DNA from: Shinella sp. CPCC 101442
Lineage (GTDB): Bacteria > Pseudomonadota > Alphaproteobacteria > Rhizobiales > Rhizobiaceae
Reading direction: 5' to 3'
Assembly: GCF_024704725.1 (NCBI RefSeq)
Contig: NZ_JALIQS010000002.1
Location: 868,001 to 932,000 of the forward strand
Length of the DNA stretch: 64,000 bases
Position 1 is the first letter of the stretch, and each line of letters begins with the position of its first letter. Positions 19,425 through 29,895 of the stretch are shown piece after piece. Position numbers and translations under genes: made by a program. The notes beneath the pieces are model-generated. The model made no database searches. It saw only the letters and a program-made list of their open reading frames with translations, and had not been told where the DNA came from.

Positions 19425-19721
19425 GGATATGGCTATCGTCTTTTTCGCGCGCATTTTGCGCATGCGGGGATATTGTCATTTTACTTCGCATTTCCGGACG
19501 GAAAACCGCCTGGCACTTTTCCTGGAAATGCTTGTTCTGACGGCGGGGACGTTCTGGAAACGCCCAAAATCCCGGACCTTCCGGCTCTCGCTCAGAGCGC
19601 GCGGAAAGCCGGGCCACTAATTCGCAGATCGATGGTCAGCCGGTTGAGCATCATGCGCGCGGTATTACGGCCTTTTCGCAGCTTTGAAAAGACGGGGCAC
19701 ACCGGAAAGCCGTCGTTCCCT

Positions 19722-20702
19722 TCAGAAACAGAGGCGCTGGTCGATCGCCCCGAGCGGCTTGACGCCGGAAAGCAGCGCCCGCGCCTCCTCCTCGTCACGC
19801 TTCATCTGCACAACAAGGGCATCGAGGCCGTCGAATTTCAGCTCGTCGCGCAGGTGCCCGAAGAAGGAGACGGCGGAGACTTCGCCGTAGAGGTCGCCCG
19901 AGAAATCGAAGAGGAAGGTTTCGAGCAGCGGCGCGCCATTCGAGGTGACCGTCGGGCGGCGGCCATAGCTGGCGACGCCGTCGTGCAGGCTGCCACCCGG
20001 GCGACGGAACCGCACGGCATAGATGCCGTTGCGCAATTCCACTTCCGGCGGAAGCTGCATGTTGGCGGTCGGATAGCCCAATGTGCGGCCGAGCTGCTTG
20101 CCGCCGATCACCTCGGCCTCGACCGTGTAGTGGTAACCGAGCTGGCCGGATGCTTCGACGACGGCGCCCTCGCCGAGCAGCCTGCGGACGAAGCTGGAGG
20201 AGATGACCGAGGCGTTTTCGTCGCGGAAAGCATCCACGAGGGTGACGCCAAAACCGTTGTCCTGGCCGGCGGCCATCAGGAAGGCCGGGCCGCCTTCCCT
20301 GCCCTTGCCGAAATGGAAATCGAAACCCGTGACGACTTCGGACGCGTGCAGCCAGTCCATCAGGACGGTGCGGATGAAATCATGCGCGGAAATTTCGGAG
20401 AAGGAGCGATCGAAAGGATATTCGATGACGGCCGAAAAGCCCATGCCTTCGAGGATACGCGCCTTCAGCGGCGCGGGCGTCAACCGGAAGACGGGCGTAT
20501 CCGGGCGGAAGACGGTGCGCGGATGCGGCTCGAAGGTCAGCACCAGCGCCGGAATGCCGCGCTCGGTCGCGATTTCCAGCGCCCGCTGCAACACGGCCTG
20601 GTGGCCGCGGTGCACGCCGTCGAAATTGCCGATGGCGATGACGCCGCCGCGCAGATGCTCGGGCAGCGGCTCTCTCGTCTCGTTCCTGTGAAATACCGTC
20701 AT
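19722..20702 (-). CDS. ribF: Bifunctional riboflavin kinase / FAD synthetase RibF
   Basis: RibF makes FMN from riboflavin and then FAD. The 326-residue product has the nucleotidyltransferase domain with IAIGNFDGVHRGHQAVL and TFEPHPRTVF, the SSSFVRRLL segment, and the C-terminal kinase domain with GRTLGYPTANM and GIYAV. The ATG at 20702 follows GGAGACGG. A longer frame to 20741 would overlap the end of the HAD gene upstream and is less likely. That HAD gene ends 14 bases before this start, so they form one transcript. Confidence 0.96.
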   Translation of the reverse strand: MTVFHRNETREPLPEHLRGGVIAIGNFDGVHRGHQAVLQRALEIATERGIPALVLTFEPHPRTVFRPDTPVFRLTPAPLKARILEGMGFSAVIEYPFDRSFSEISAHDFIRTVLMDWLHASEVVTGFDFHFGKGREGGPAFLMAAGQDNGFGVTLVDAFRDENASVISSSFVRRLLGEGAVVEASGQLGYHYTVEAEVIGGKQLGRTLGYPTANMQLPPEVELRNGIYAVRFRRPGGSLHDGVASYGRRPTVTSNGAPLLETFLFDFSGDLYGEVSAVSFFGHLRDELKFDGLDALVVQMKRDEEEARALLSGVKPLGAIDQRLCF

Positions 20703-20716
20703 GACGACCGTCTCCG

Positions 20717-21565
20717 TCACTGAAGCCGGGGCATCCACCATTTCGGGTGGGTGTTTTCCTGGACGAGGAAGGCGGCGAGCTTGGCCTCGTCGGTGCGGCC
20801 GGCTTCCACATAATGCTGGGCGTGAATGCCGCCCGAAATATAGAGCACGTCGAGGCCATAGGCCTCCGCCCCGCGCACGTCGGTCGGCATGCCGTCGCCG
20901 ACGGCGATGACCCGGCTGAGGTCGAAGGCGCCGCGCACGTCGCGCGCCTCGGAGAGCGATTTCTCATAGATCGGGCGATGCGGCTTGCCGGCGATCTGTG
21001 TCGTGCAGCCAAGGTCTTCGTAGAACTTCGCCAATGCGCCGGCGCAGGCAATGAGCTTGTGGCCCCGCTCGACGACAAGGTCAGGATTGGCGCAGATGAA
21101 GGGCAGTTTTCGCTCCGCAAGCGCGGTCAATTCCTCGCGGTAATCCTCAACCGTCTCCTTCTCGTCCTCGCGCAGGCCCGCACAGATGACGATACCGGCT
21201 TCATCGAGGCCGACAGGCTCGACGCCAAGGCCGTCGAGCAGCGGCAAATCCTTTTCCGCGCCGATGAAATAGACCTTCTTCGGTCCTTCGGCGATCAGCG
21301 CGCGTGTGACGTCGCCGGAAGTGACGATGCGGTCATAGGCGTCATCGGTGACGCCGAGGCCGCGGATCTGCACCTTCACGCCCGGATGCGGGCGCGGGGA
21401 ATTGGTAATGAGCACGACCGTAAGCCCGGCCTTGCGCGCCTCGGCGAGCGCTTCGGTGGCGTAGGAGAAAGCCTCCACGCCATTGTGCAGGACGCCCCAG
21501 ACGTCGCAGAGCACCACGTCGTAGTGCGAGGCGATGTCGCGGAAGGATTGGATGCGTTCAGCCAT
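20717..21565 (-). CDS. HAD-IIA family phosphatase (TIGR01459 type)
   Basis: The 282-residue protein has the HAD motif I variant DVVLCDVWGVLHNG, motif II ITNSPRP, a Lys in IAGKPHRPIYEKSL and motif IV VGDGMPTDVRGAEAYG. This is the NagD-like HAD-IIA class with a C2 cap; the close group TIGR01459 is common next to ribF in Rhizobiales. The activity is probably phosphatase on a small phosphorylated metabolite, perhaps linked to flavin metabolism by its conserved neighbour, but this is inference. The ATG at 21565 gives MAERIQSFRD; readings further upstream enter the intergenic region. Confidence 0.9.
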   Translation of the reverse strand: MAERIQSFRDIASHYDVVLCDVWGVLHNGVEAFSYATEALAEARKAGLTVVLITNSPRPHPGVKVQIRGLGVTDDAYDRIVTSGDVTRALIAEGPKKVYFIGAEKDLPLLDGLGVEPVGLDEAGIVICAGLREDEKETVEDYREELTALAERKLPFICANPDLVVERGHKLIACAGALAKFYEDLGCTTQIAGKPHRPIYEKSLSEARDVRGAFDLSRVIAVGDGMPTDVRGAEAYGLDVLYISGGIHAQHYVEAGRTDEAKLAAFLVQENTHPKWWMPRLQ

Positions 21566-21763
21566 CAGGAATTCCCGTGTCGAAGTCGAAACCCGGCTGA
21601 CATTGCAAAGCGAGACAAAGAAAACAAGCCTCTTCCCGCAAATTTGCCGCTTGCACAGGGAAAGAGCCGAAAATTCACGACGTTGACTTGATGGCATGCG
21701 ACAGCGTCCCCATCTGGCGGCGGCGGTAACCATTCCGGCGGAAATAATTTGAGAACGCCGTTC

Positions 21764-21791
21764 TTGACTCGTAAGACGCCGACGCCTACTT
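21764..21791 (+). promoter_or_regulatory. Probable groESL promoter
   Basis: TTGACT at 21764-21769 and CTACTT at 21786-21791 are 16 bases apart. CTTGAC with a downstream CCTACTT also fits an RpoH-type heat-shock promoter. The predicted transcription start, near 21798, falls at the edge of the CIRCE element. Confidence 0.55.
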
Positions 21792-21799
21792 CAAGGCCG

Positions 21800-21826
21800 C
21801 TAGCACTCCTAAGCAGAGAGTGCTAA
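21800..21826 (+). promoter_or_regulatory. CIRCE operator of groESL
   Basis: TAGCACTC, nine bases, then GAGTGCTA: perfect 8-bp arms with the canonical N9 spacer. The outermost pair (C/A) is the only departure from the nine-base-arm consensus. CIRCE is bound by the HrcA repressor, which is released on heat shock. It lies 60 bases before the groES start. Confidence 0.95.
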
Positions 21827-21885
21827 CACCAATCCATCGGATCCATTTCGGGATCCGCAATGTCATTCGATCGAGGGATTAGACA

Positions 21886-22182
21886 ATGGCAAGCACCACC
21901 TTCCGCCCGCTTCACGACCGCGTCGTCGTTCGTCGCGTTGAGTCCGAAGCCAAGACCAAGGGCGGCATCATCATTCCCGATACCGCCAAGGAAAAGCCGC
22001 AGGAAGGCGAAATCGTCGCCGTCGGCACCGGCACCCGTGACGACAAGGGCGCAATCGTCGCTCTCGACGTCAAGGTCGGCGACCGCGTTCTGTTCGGCAA
22101 GTGGTCGGGCACCGAAGTCAAGCTCGACGGCGAAGACCTTCTGATCATGAAGGAAGCCGACATCATGGGCGTCATCGGCTGA
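21886..22182 (+). CDS. groES: Co-chaperonin GroES
   Basis: GroES caps the GroEL folding chamber as a heptamer. The 98-residue protein has the typical [16 protein letters not shown] start, the mobile loop around [19 protein letters not shown] and the [15 protein letters not shown] and ILGVIG-type end (DIMGVIG). It is the first gene of groESL, 57 bases before groEL, under the CIRCE operator. Codon use shifts here to a lower-GC, translation-optimised pattern (GAA, GCT, GTT), as expected for a very highly expressed gene. Confidence 0.98.
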   Translation: MASTTFRPLHDRVVVRRVESEAKTKGGIIIPDTAKEKPQEGEIVAVGTGTRDDKGAIVALDVKVGDRVLFGKWSGTEVKLDGEDLLIMKEADIMGVIG

Positions 22183-22187
22183 TTTAG

Positions 22188-23879
<1,692 letters not shown>

Positions 23880-23921
23880 GACCTTCGGGTCCTACATCTG
23901 GGCCATCCGGTTCAGTTACGG

Positions 23922-23949
23922 AAAGGGCGGTCTTCGGGCCGCCCTTTTT
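23922..23949 (+). terminator. Rho-independent terminator of groESL
   Basis: The arms AAAGGGCGG and CCGCCCTTT (9 bp) enclose an eight-base loop (TCTTCGGG), and a run of five T follows from 23945. It starts 43 bases after the groEL stop. Confidence 0.92.
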
Positions 23950-23953
23950 GTTT

Positions 23954-24370
23954 GCCGGACGCAGCAGGGCCTGTATCGTTTCCGGAAAAGATTTTGATCA
24001 TTTGTACAATAATTATCAAAAAGCCGTTGCTGGCATCAAAAAACCAACTATAAAGTCGCGCCAAGTGAACTTTAAAGATTCACAAGGGGTTCAGGCGCTG
24101 GGGAACGGCATCATTCTTGCCGCTTATCGTGCAGCCCGACATCCCGAACGATTTTGATAGAAACCGCTGACGACCTGACGGAAAGGCAGCGGCGGTTTTC
24201 TCGCGTACGTCCGACCCGCACTGCACAGACGGAGCCGGATGCAGTTCAGTTCATGAGAAGGTGGGAGCGGCAGACTTCGGGGAAGTCAGCCGGCACTGCT
24301 TTTTAGCTCGTTGCGTGCCCATGGGGGCGTGACGTGTCGGTCAAATTCGAGCAACTGCCTGAGGTCGTAG
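23954..24370. other. Intergenic stretch between groESL terminator and the PAS-like gene
   Basis: No convincing protein gene is visible in these 417 bases. The part from 23990 to 24080 is much richer in A and T than the surroundings and carries a promoter-like pair followed by a hairpin (see the candidate small RNA). A short frame ending at 24157 could encode up to 69 residues, but codon use and ribosome sites give it no support. The rest is GC-rich leader before the GTG start at 24371. Confidence 0.5.
24061..24199 (+). ncRNA. Candidate small RNA downstream of groEL
   Basis: TTGCTG (24027-24032) and TATAAA (24049-24054), 16 bases apart, form a good sigma-70-type promoter pair that would start a transcript near 24061. 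At 24161-24198 the arms AAACCGC and GCGGTTT are followed by TTTTCTC, which resembles a Rho-independent terminator with an internal bulge. Together they outline a transcript of about 140 bases lying free between groESL and the next gene. A short peptide reading (GTG at about 24066, ending in YRAARHPERF) is possible inside it. Evidence is only the promoter and terminator pair. Confidence 0.35.
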
Positions 24371-24817
24371 GTGTTCAAGATAATCAAGACTGATCTGTCG
24401 TCGCCCTTTCTACCGGGCTCGATGGAGTTCGACGAAACGGACAACGAACTGTTGACGCAGTACTGCGTGACGGAGCGCTGGAACGGCGACCTGTCCAACG
24501 GCCTTTTCACGCTCGGCGAGAAGGCAACGCTGGCGCATGGCCTGACGCAGCGCACCTGTGGGCTGCTGAACCTGATCCGGTGCTACGAGCCACTCGACCG
24601 GACGCGCGTGCTGGAACTCTTCGAGCAGGCCGCCGCCTCTTCCTCGTCCTTCTGCTTCTCCACGACGATCCATCTCGACGGCGCACCGCGCCAGCCGGTG
24701 TTCTGCGTCGGGGAATCGACAGGCCTCGAGGAAAAGTACGCCGGCTCGATCATCGGCGTCTTCATCTTCCCGCGCTTCCAGATCGACCTCGTCGGACGCA
24801 GGTTCAAGCGGCAGTAA
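24371..24817 (+). CDS. Small PAS-like protein, paralogue of the one at 34803-35237
   Basis: A 148-residue single-domain protein. The core RWNGDLSNGLFTLGEKATL, the CG pair in RTCGLLNLIR, the YEPLDRTRVLELFEQAA helix, SFCFSTTI and PVFCVGES follow the PAS_3 pattern (W-x3-L-x2-G, then a D-R helix, then F-x-F strands). It aligns over about 85 residues with the protein at 34803, sharing roughly a third of residues, including two cysteines. There is no kinase, cyclase or DNA-binding part. The GTG at 24371 follows GAGG (24361-24364) by six bases; an ATG at 24422 is an alternative. It converges with the MHYT-GGDEF-EAL gene with six bases between stops. The function is unknown; a sensor or partner-binding role is inferred. 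Confidence 0.72.
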   Translation: MFKIIKTDLSSPFLPGSMEFDETDNELLTQYCVTERWNGDLSNGLFTLGEKATLAHGLTQRTCGLLNLIRCYEPLDRTRVLELFEQAAASSSSFCFSTTIHLDGAPRQPVFCVGESTGLEEKYAGSIIGVFIFPRFQIDLVGRRFKRQ

Positions 24818-24823
24818 GCGGCT

Positions 24824-27622
24824 TCACGCCGCTTCGCTCTTCTCCGTACCGACGCGGATGCGTTCCACCGGCACCGGACGGCCGAGGAAATAGCCCTGCG
24901 CCTCGTCGCAGCCTTCGTCGAGAAGGATGTCGAGCTGGCTGCGCGTTTCCACGCCTTCCGCAAGAACCGGCACGCGCAGCGACTGGCCGAGCGCCAGGAT
25001 GGCGCGGATGATGGCTTTCGCCTCCGGGCTTGCCTCCACCTCGCTCATGAAGCTGCGGTCGAGCTTGATCTTGTCGAAGGGGAAGGCGCGCAGCGTTTCG
25101 AGCGACGAATAGCCGGTGCCGAAATCGTCGATGGCGATGGTGACGCCGAAGGCCTTGATGCGGCGCAGCGTGTTGAGCGCGCGCTCCTTGTCGCCGATGA
25201 TCGTCGATTCCGTGATTTCAAGCTCCAGCCGGCGCGGGCTGAGGCCGGTCTCCAGCAGCACGCGCTGCACCAGGTCGGCCACATCGGCATTGCCGAGCTG
25301 GACCGGCGACAGGTTGACGGCGATCTTGTAGTCGTTGTCCCAGGTCGCGGCCTCGCGGCAGGCTTCGCGCAAAACCCACTCGCCGATCGGCAGGATGGCG
25401 CCGCATTCTTCGGCAATCGGTATGAAGTCCGACGGCGGGATCGTGCCGCGTACCGGATGGTGCCAGCGCAGCAGCACTTCGTAGCCGAGCGTCTCGCCGG
25501 TATTGACCGCCTTCTGCACCTGGTAGTGCAGTTGCAACTCCTTGCGCTCCACGGCCTGCCAGAGGTCATTGGCGATCAGGCGACGGCTGCGGGCGGCCTC
25601 GTCCATGGAGACCTCGTAGAAACACACCGTCTGGGTCAGCGCATCCTTGGCGCGGTACATGGCAAGGTCGGCATTGTTGAGCAGTGCTTCGACACTGTCG
25701 GCGTCCTGCGGATAGATCGCTACGCCGAGGCTCGCACCCGGCTTGATGTCGTAGCCATCGATGCGGATTTCTGCGTTCAGGCAGGTTTCGAGGCGCTGGA
25801 TGAAGTCCGTCAGCTCGGACATATCCCCGAAGCGCTTGGCGGCAGCGAATTCGTCACCGCCGAAACGGGCGATCGTTTCGTCCGCCTCAAGGCAGGCCTC
25901 CATGCGCTTCGACAGCGTGATCAGCACTTCGTCGCCCGCCGCATGGCCGCGTGTGTCGTTGATTTCCTTGAATTTGTCGAGATCGATGCCGATCACCGCG
26001 ACCTTGCCACCGGAGCGCGGCGCCGACTCGAGGTCCGCCTCAAGACGGTTGTTGAAGTTTGCGCGGTTCGGAAGACCCGTCAGGCTGTCATGGCGGGCGA
26101 GGAAGGAAATCTGTTCTTCGGAGCGCAGGCGGTCGGACACGTCTTCGTAGGTCGCAACCCATGCGCCATCCGGCAGCGTGCGGTAGCGTAGCTGCACCGA
26201 CCTGCCGTTCGGCAGCTTTTCGACCATGGCACCGCCATCATTGGCCTGGACGGCGGCGCGGCGGCGCGCATAGACGTCACGCGCCTTGGCCTGCCGGACA
26301 TCGGGATCGGTAAACAAGGCGGCAACGCCCTGATCGACGATCTCGCGCAGCGTCATGCCCTGCCGGACATGGCCTTCCGGGAAACCGAAGATTTCGCTGT
26401 AGCGCTTGTTGGCGATGAGCAGGCGCTCGTCCTTGTCGAACAGGCAAAGACCCTGCGACATGTTTTCGAGCGCCAGGTCGAGGTTCTTGGTCACTTCGGC
26501 CAGCCGGTCGGCAGCGGCCTTTTCCTTCGTCACGTCCTTGGTGATCTTGGCATAGCCCACGAGGGTGCCGCCGGCATCGCAGATCGGGTCGAGCACGACA
26601 TGGGCCCAGAAACGCGAGCCGTCCTTGCGATAACGCCAGCCCTCGTTCTCGTACTTGCCCTCCTCGCGGGCGATTTCCAGCGCCCGCTGCGGCAGGCCGG
26701 CCGCGCGGTCATCTTCGCTGTAGAACTGAGAGAAATGCCGGCCGACGATCTCGTGTGCCTTGTAGCCCTTGTTGCGCTCGGCGCCCTCGTTCCAGTTGGC
26801 AACGCGGCCCTGCGGATCGAGCATGTAGATGGCATAGTCCTTGACGCCCTGCACGAGCATGGCGAACTGGCGCGTGCTTTCATTCGCCACAAGCTCCGCC
26901 TGACGCGCAAAGACCGCCGCGGTCAATCCGGTGAAGAGCAACGAGAAGGCGACGACGGCAATCAGCGGCACCATGAGGCTCGTCGAGATCAGCGTATCGT
27001 CGCTCACCGGCATCAGGCCGGGCTCGATACGCACGGCAGCCATGGCAATGAAATGCAGCGAGACGACAGCGAGCGCCATCAGGCCGGTCGCCACCACCCG
27101 GTCACCCACACGATGCTGCGGACGCACGCAGAATGTCAGCGAAAGCGCACCGAAAAGCCCTGCGCAGATCACCGAGGCAAAAACATAGGGCCAATCCCAG
27201 GTGAGCACGCCCGGCAGCTCCAACGCCGACATGCCGATGTAATGCATCGAGGTAACGCCGGCGCCGAGCAGCAATCCGCCGGCCACCACCGCGCTGCGGC
27301 CACTGACATAGGTCGCTACCGCTAGGCCGATCGTCGTGACGACGATGGCGACGCCGAGCGAGATCAGCGTCGGCTCCATGTCGAAACCCATGGCCATACC
27401 GGGATCATAGGCCAGCATCGCGATGAAATGTGTCGCCCAGATGCCGAAGCCGCTCGACGTGCCGGCCGCCCCGAGCCACAGATTGCGCGCCGTTCCCTTG
27501 CCGACAAGCGCGCGCTGCGTCAGCGTCACCGCGACATAGCAGGAGAGGAAGCAGATCAGCGCTGCGAGCAGCACGAGACGAAGATCGTGCTCGACGGTCA
27601 GGCAGGTCAGGATACGGAGCAT
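24824..27622 (-). CDS. Membrane MHYT-PAS-PAS-GGDEF-EAL cyclic-di-GMP protein
   Basis: The 932-residue protein has seven N-terminal membrane segments (about 13-245) holding three MHYT-type motifs (THFIAM near 65, SMHYIGM at 125-131, LHFIAM near 190). Two PAS domains follow (about 252-370 and 378-495), then a diguanylate cyclase domain with an intact GGDEF (588-592) and an EAL phosphodiesterase domain with EVL (715-717) and DDFGTGYSS. The RxxD inhibitory site before GGDEF is missing. MHYT domains are proposed to sense O2, CO or NO through copper. EVL variants of EAL are usually active. It should make or break cyclic-di-GMP in response to a membrane signal. Confidence 0.93.
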   Translation of the reverse strand: MLRILTCLTVEHDLRLVLLAALICFLSCYVAVTLTQRALVGKGTARNLWLGAAGTSSGFGIWATHFIAMLAYDPGMAMGFDMEPTLISLGVAIVVTTIGLAVATYVSGRSAVVAGGLLLGAGVTSMHYIGMSALELPGVLTWDWPYVFASVICAGLFGALSLTFCVRPQHRVGDRVVATGLMALAVVSLHFIAMAAVRIEPGLMPVSDDTLISTSLMVPLIAVVAFSLLFTGLTAAVFARQAELVANESTRQFAMLVQGVKDYAIYMLDPQGRVANWNEGAERNKGYKAHEIVGRHFSQFYSEDDRAAGLPQRALEIAREEGKYENEGWRYRKDGSRFWAHVVLDPICDAGGTLVGYAKITKDVTKEKAAADRLAEVTKNLDLALENMSQGLCLFDKDERLLIANKRYSEIFGFPEGHVRQGMTLREIVDQGVAALFTDPDVRQAKARDVYARRRAAVQANDGGAMVEKLPNGRSVQLRYRTLPDGAWVATYEDVSDRLRSEEQISFLARHDSLTGLPNRANFNNRLEADLESAPRSGGKVAVIGIDLDKFKEINDTRGHAAGDEVLITLSKRMEACLEADETIARFGGDEFAAAKRFGDMSELTDFIQRLETCLNAEIRIDGYDIKPGASLGVAIYPQDADSVEALLNNADLAMYRAKDALTQTVCFYEVSMDEAARSRRLIANDLWQAVERKELQLHYQVQKAVNTGETLGYEVLLRWHHPVRGTIPPSDFIPIAEECGAILPIGEWVLREACREAATWDNDYKIAVNLSPVQLGNADVADLVQRVLLETGLSPRRLELEITESTIIGDKERALNTLRRIKAFGVTIAIDDFGTGYSSLETLRAFPFDKIKLDRSFMSEVEASPEAKAIIRAILALGQSLRVPVLAEGVETRSQLDILLDEGCDEAQGYFLGRPVPVERIRVGTEKSEAA

Positions 27623-27809
27623 GAAGGGTTCACCGGGTGGGAGCTGCTATCTGGCCCCACTCAGCCGGAGAAGATTAAAAAATGAGTGAATTCCGAAAGT
27701 ATCCGGGCGCGCGCAGCGCCACCGCCTTTTATCATACTTAACGAATGTCAAAACGATGCAACTGTTTTGCTGTGTAACAGTTCCCGCGCGCAACCTGAGC
27801 GACGAAACC

Positions 27810-29027
27810 TCACAGCGTCAAGGCTTTGAGATCCGTCGCCGGGTCCTCCAGCGCCGCCCGGTCCGGCGTGCGTCCCATCTCGATCAGCTTCTTGCCGACG
27901 ACATAGGCCTTGGCGTCATTGACCGCATCGACCGCGATGAGTTTACCATCGCGAAAATACCAGACGGAAACGGCGCCCTCGCGCTGGCCGGGGCGCACGA
28001 ACGTATCGTCGAAGCCCATGCAGAAGCCGGCGATCTGCAGCTTGACGTCATACTGATCCGACCAGAACCACGGCTTCGGCTGATAGGGCGCATCGCCGCC
28101 GGCGATGACGGCGGCTGCAGCCTCACCCTGATCGACGGCGTTCTGCACGGATTCGAGCCGCACGCGATTGCCCTCGAAGGGCAGGACCGCGCAGTCGCCC
28201 ATGGCGAAGATCGCAGGGTCGGAGGTACGGGCATGGGCGTCGACGACGATGCCGTTCGCAACCTCGAGGCCGGCATCGCGGGCAAGCTGGTCGTTGGCCG
28301 TCACACCGATGCCGGCGATGACGACGTCGACGGGCAGCACGAAACCATCGGTCAGCTCCGCGCCGGTGACGCGTCCGTTTTCGCCGAGAAGGCGCACGAG
28401 GCCGGTCTTTTCGCGCACATCGACGCCGCGGGCATTGTGGATGGCCTTGAGGATGGTGGCGGTTGCCGGCGAGGCGACGCGGGCGAGAATGCGGTCGGCC
28501 ATTTCGATGACCGTGACATGGAGCCCCCTGCCCCGCGCGACGGCCGCCGCTTCCAGCCCGATATAGCCGCCGCCGATGACCAACGCCCGGCGACCTTCCT
28601 GCATTTCGAGACCGAGGCGATCAGCGTCGCGATAGTCGCGCACGGTGAAGACGCCGTCGAGATCGCCACCGACCTCCGCCGGCAGGCGGCGCGGCGTCGC
28701 ACCCGTTGCCAGCGCCAGGAATTGATAGTGCAGCGTCGAGCCGTCGCTGAGCGTCACGGTCCTGGCGTCGCGGTCGATCGCCGTCACCTCGGTGGAGAGG
28801 CGGATATCGACATTGTTGTCGGGATACCAGCTTTCCGGACGGAACATCAGGCGGGAGAGATCCGCCTCGCCGAGCAGGTATTTCTTCGAGAGCGGCGGCC
28901 GTTGATACGGGTGGCTCGCTTCAGAGGCGATGATGGTGATCGGCCGCTCATCCTTCAGCGCACGCAGTTTGGCAACGAGGGCGAACGCGGCCTGACCGCC
29001 GCCCACAACAACCAGTCTTCCCGTCAC
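27810..29027 (-). CDS. FAD-dependent ferredoxin/rubredoxin reductase
   Basis: A 405-residue NAD(P)H reductase that feeds electrons to a [2Fe-2S] ferredoxin, as in cytochrome P450 or Rieske oxygenase systems. It has the FAD-binding VVVGGGQAAFALVAKLR at the N-terminus, the NAD-binding ALVIGGGYIGLEAAAVARGRG in the middle, the second FAD contact TSDPAIFAMGDCA and the C-terminal reductase domain with QYDVKLQIAG. The closest named relatives are rhodocoxin and putidaredoxin reductases. No oxygenase or ferredoxin gene is adjacent, so the partner is elsewhere. It ends 187 bases before the MHYT gene's start. Confidence 0.92.
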   Translation of the reverse strand: MTGRLVVVGGGQAAFALVAKLRALKDERPITIIASEASHPYQRPPLSKKYLLGEADLSRLMFRPESWYPDNNVDIRLSTEVTAIDRDARTVTLSDGSTLHYQFLALATGATPRRLPAEVGGDLDGVFTVRDYRDADRLGLEMQEGRRALVIGGGYIGLEAAAVARGRGLHVTVIEMADRILARVASPATATILKAIHNARGVDVREKTGLVRLLGENGRVTGAELTDGFVLPVDVVIAGIGVTANDQLARDAGLEVANGIVVDAHARTSDPAIFAMGDCAVLPFEGNRVRLESVQNAVDQGEAAAAVIAGGDAPYQPKPWFWSDQYDVKLQIAGFCMGFDDTFVRPGQREGAVSVWYFRDGKLIAVDAVNDAKAYVVGKKLIEMGRTPDRAALEDPATDLKALTL

Positions 29028-29121
29028 GATATTTCCATCCCGTCTTTCATTTTAACGAGAGGTAGCGCGCCGGGACCGGCGGCGTCAACTCATCGCCGCG
29101 CCGCCGGATTTTTCGTTTGCG

Positions 29122-29829
29122 TCAGGCCTTGGCCGGAATTTCGAGACCCTTCTGGACGGCCGGGCGGGCAAGGCAGCGCTCCAGCCATGCCATCACGGCG
29201 GGGAAACCGGCATAACCCAGCGCTTCTCGACCGCCGTAGAAGACGTCGGCGCCGCGAATCCACGGGAAGGTCGTGATATCGGCGATGCTATATTCGTCGC
29301 CCATGATAAACCGACGATCCTTCAGGCGGTCCTCGAGGATCGAGAGCAGGCGCTTCGATTCATCGCGGTAGCGCTCGACGGGATAGGAATTGTTGGCGAC
29401 CTTGTCGGCCGCGAATTTGTGGAAATGGCCGAACTGGCCAAACATCGGGCCGACGCCGCTCATCTGGAACATCACCCAGGCCAGCGTCTCATAGCGCCCG
29501 GCGGCATCGGCGGGAATCAGCCTGCCGGTCTTTTCCGCGAGATAGACGAGGATCGCGCCCGATTCGAAGAGACCGATCGGCTTGCCGTCGGGACCATCGG
29601 GGTCGATGATCGCCGGAATGCGGCCGTTCGGGTTGAGCGAGATGAAATCCGGCGACTTCACGCCATCAGGCCCGAATTCGATGCGATGCGCCTCGTAGGC
29701 AAGGCCGAGTTCTTCCAGCGCGATCGACACCTTCACGCCATTCGGCGTCGGCAGCGAGTAGAGCTGGATGATGTCGGGATTTCGGGCGGGCCATTTCTTC
29801 GTGATGGGGAAGGCGGAAAGATCGGACAA
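29122..29829 (-). CDS. Glutathione S-transferase, YghU/Nu-class type
   Basis: A 235-residue cytosolic protein. The thioredoxin-like N-domain has IQLYSLPTPNGVKVSIALEELGL and the glutathione-binding NPNGRIPAIIDPDGP and FESGAILVYLAEKTG; the helical C-domain has FGQFGHFHKFA and YSIADITTFPWIRG. These features match YghU/YfcG Nu-class enzymes, which act as disulfide reductases using two glutathiones. The start is TTG at 29829: AAGGAG (29836-29841) stands six bases before it and it gives the conserved SDLSAFPITKKWPA opening. An in-frame ATG at 29859 has no ribosome site. Confidence 0.9.
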   Translation of the reverse strand: MSDLSAFPITKKWPARNPDIIQLYSLPTPNGVKVSIALEELGLAYEAHRIEFGPDGVKSPDFISLNPNGRIPAIIDPDGPDGKPIGLFESGAILVYLAEKTGRLIPADAAGRYETLAWVMFQMSGVGPMFGQFGHFHKFAADKVANNSYPVERYRDESKRLLSILEDRLKDRRFIMGDEYSIADITTFPWIRGADVFYGGREALGYAGFPAVMAWLERCLARPAVQKGLEIPAKA

Positions 29830-29895
29830 GGCGGGCTCCTTCTGTGGCAGGACTGGCATATAGGAGCCGAACCCGGCACCGACAACCGACCGTCA

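Noticed and set aside
19425..19721. A possible T-box or other leader RNA before ileS
   Set aside because: No specifier, T-box sequence or antiterminator is visible; such leaders are not typical for alphaproteobacterial ileS.
17550..20723. A very long open frame on the plus strand (over 1,000 codons) opposite ileS and ribF
   Set aside because: The opposite strand encodes two complete, well-conserved enzymes. Open mirror frames are common in GC-rich DNA, and the predicted protein has no recognisable domain.
23948..24157. A 69-codon frame after the groEL terminator
   Set aside because: It begins within the terminator's T-run, has no ribosome site and has codon use unlike its neighbours; a small RNA fits the region better.
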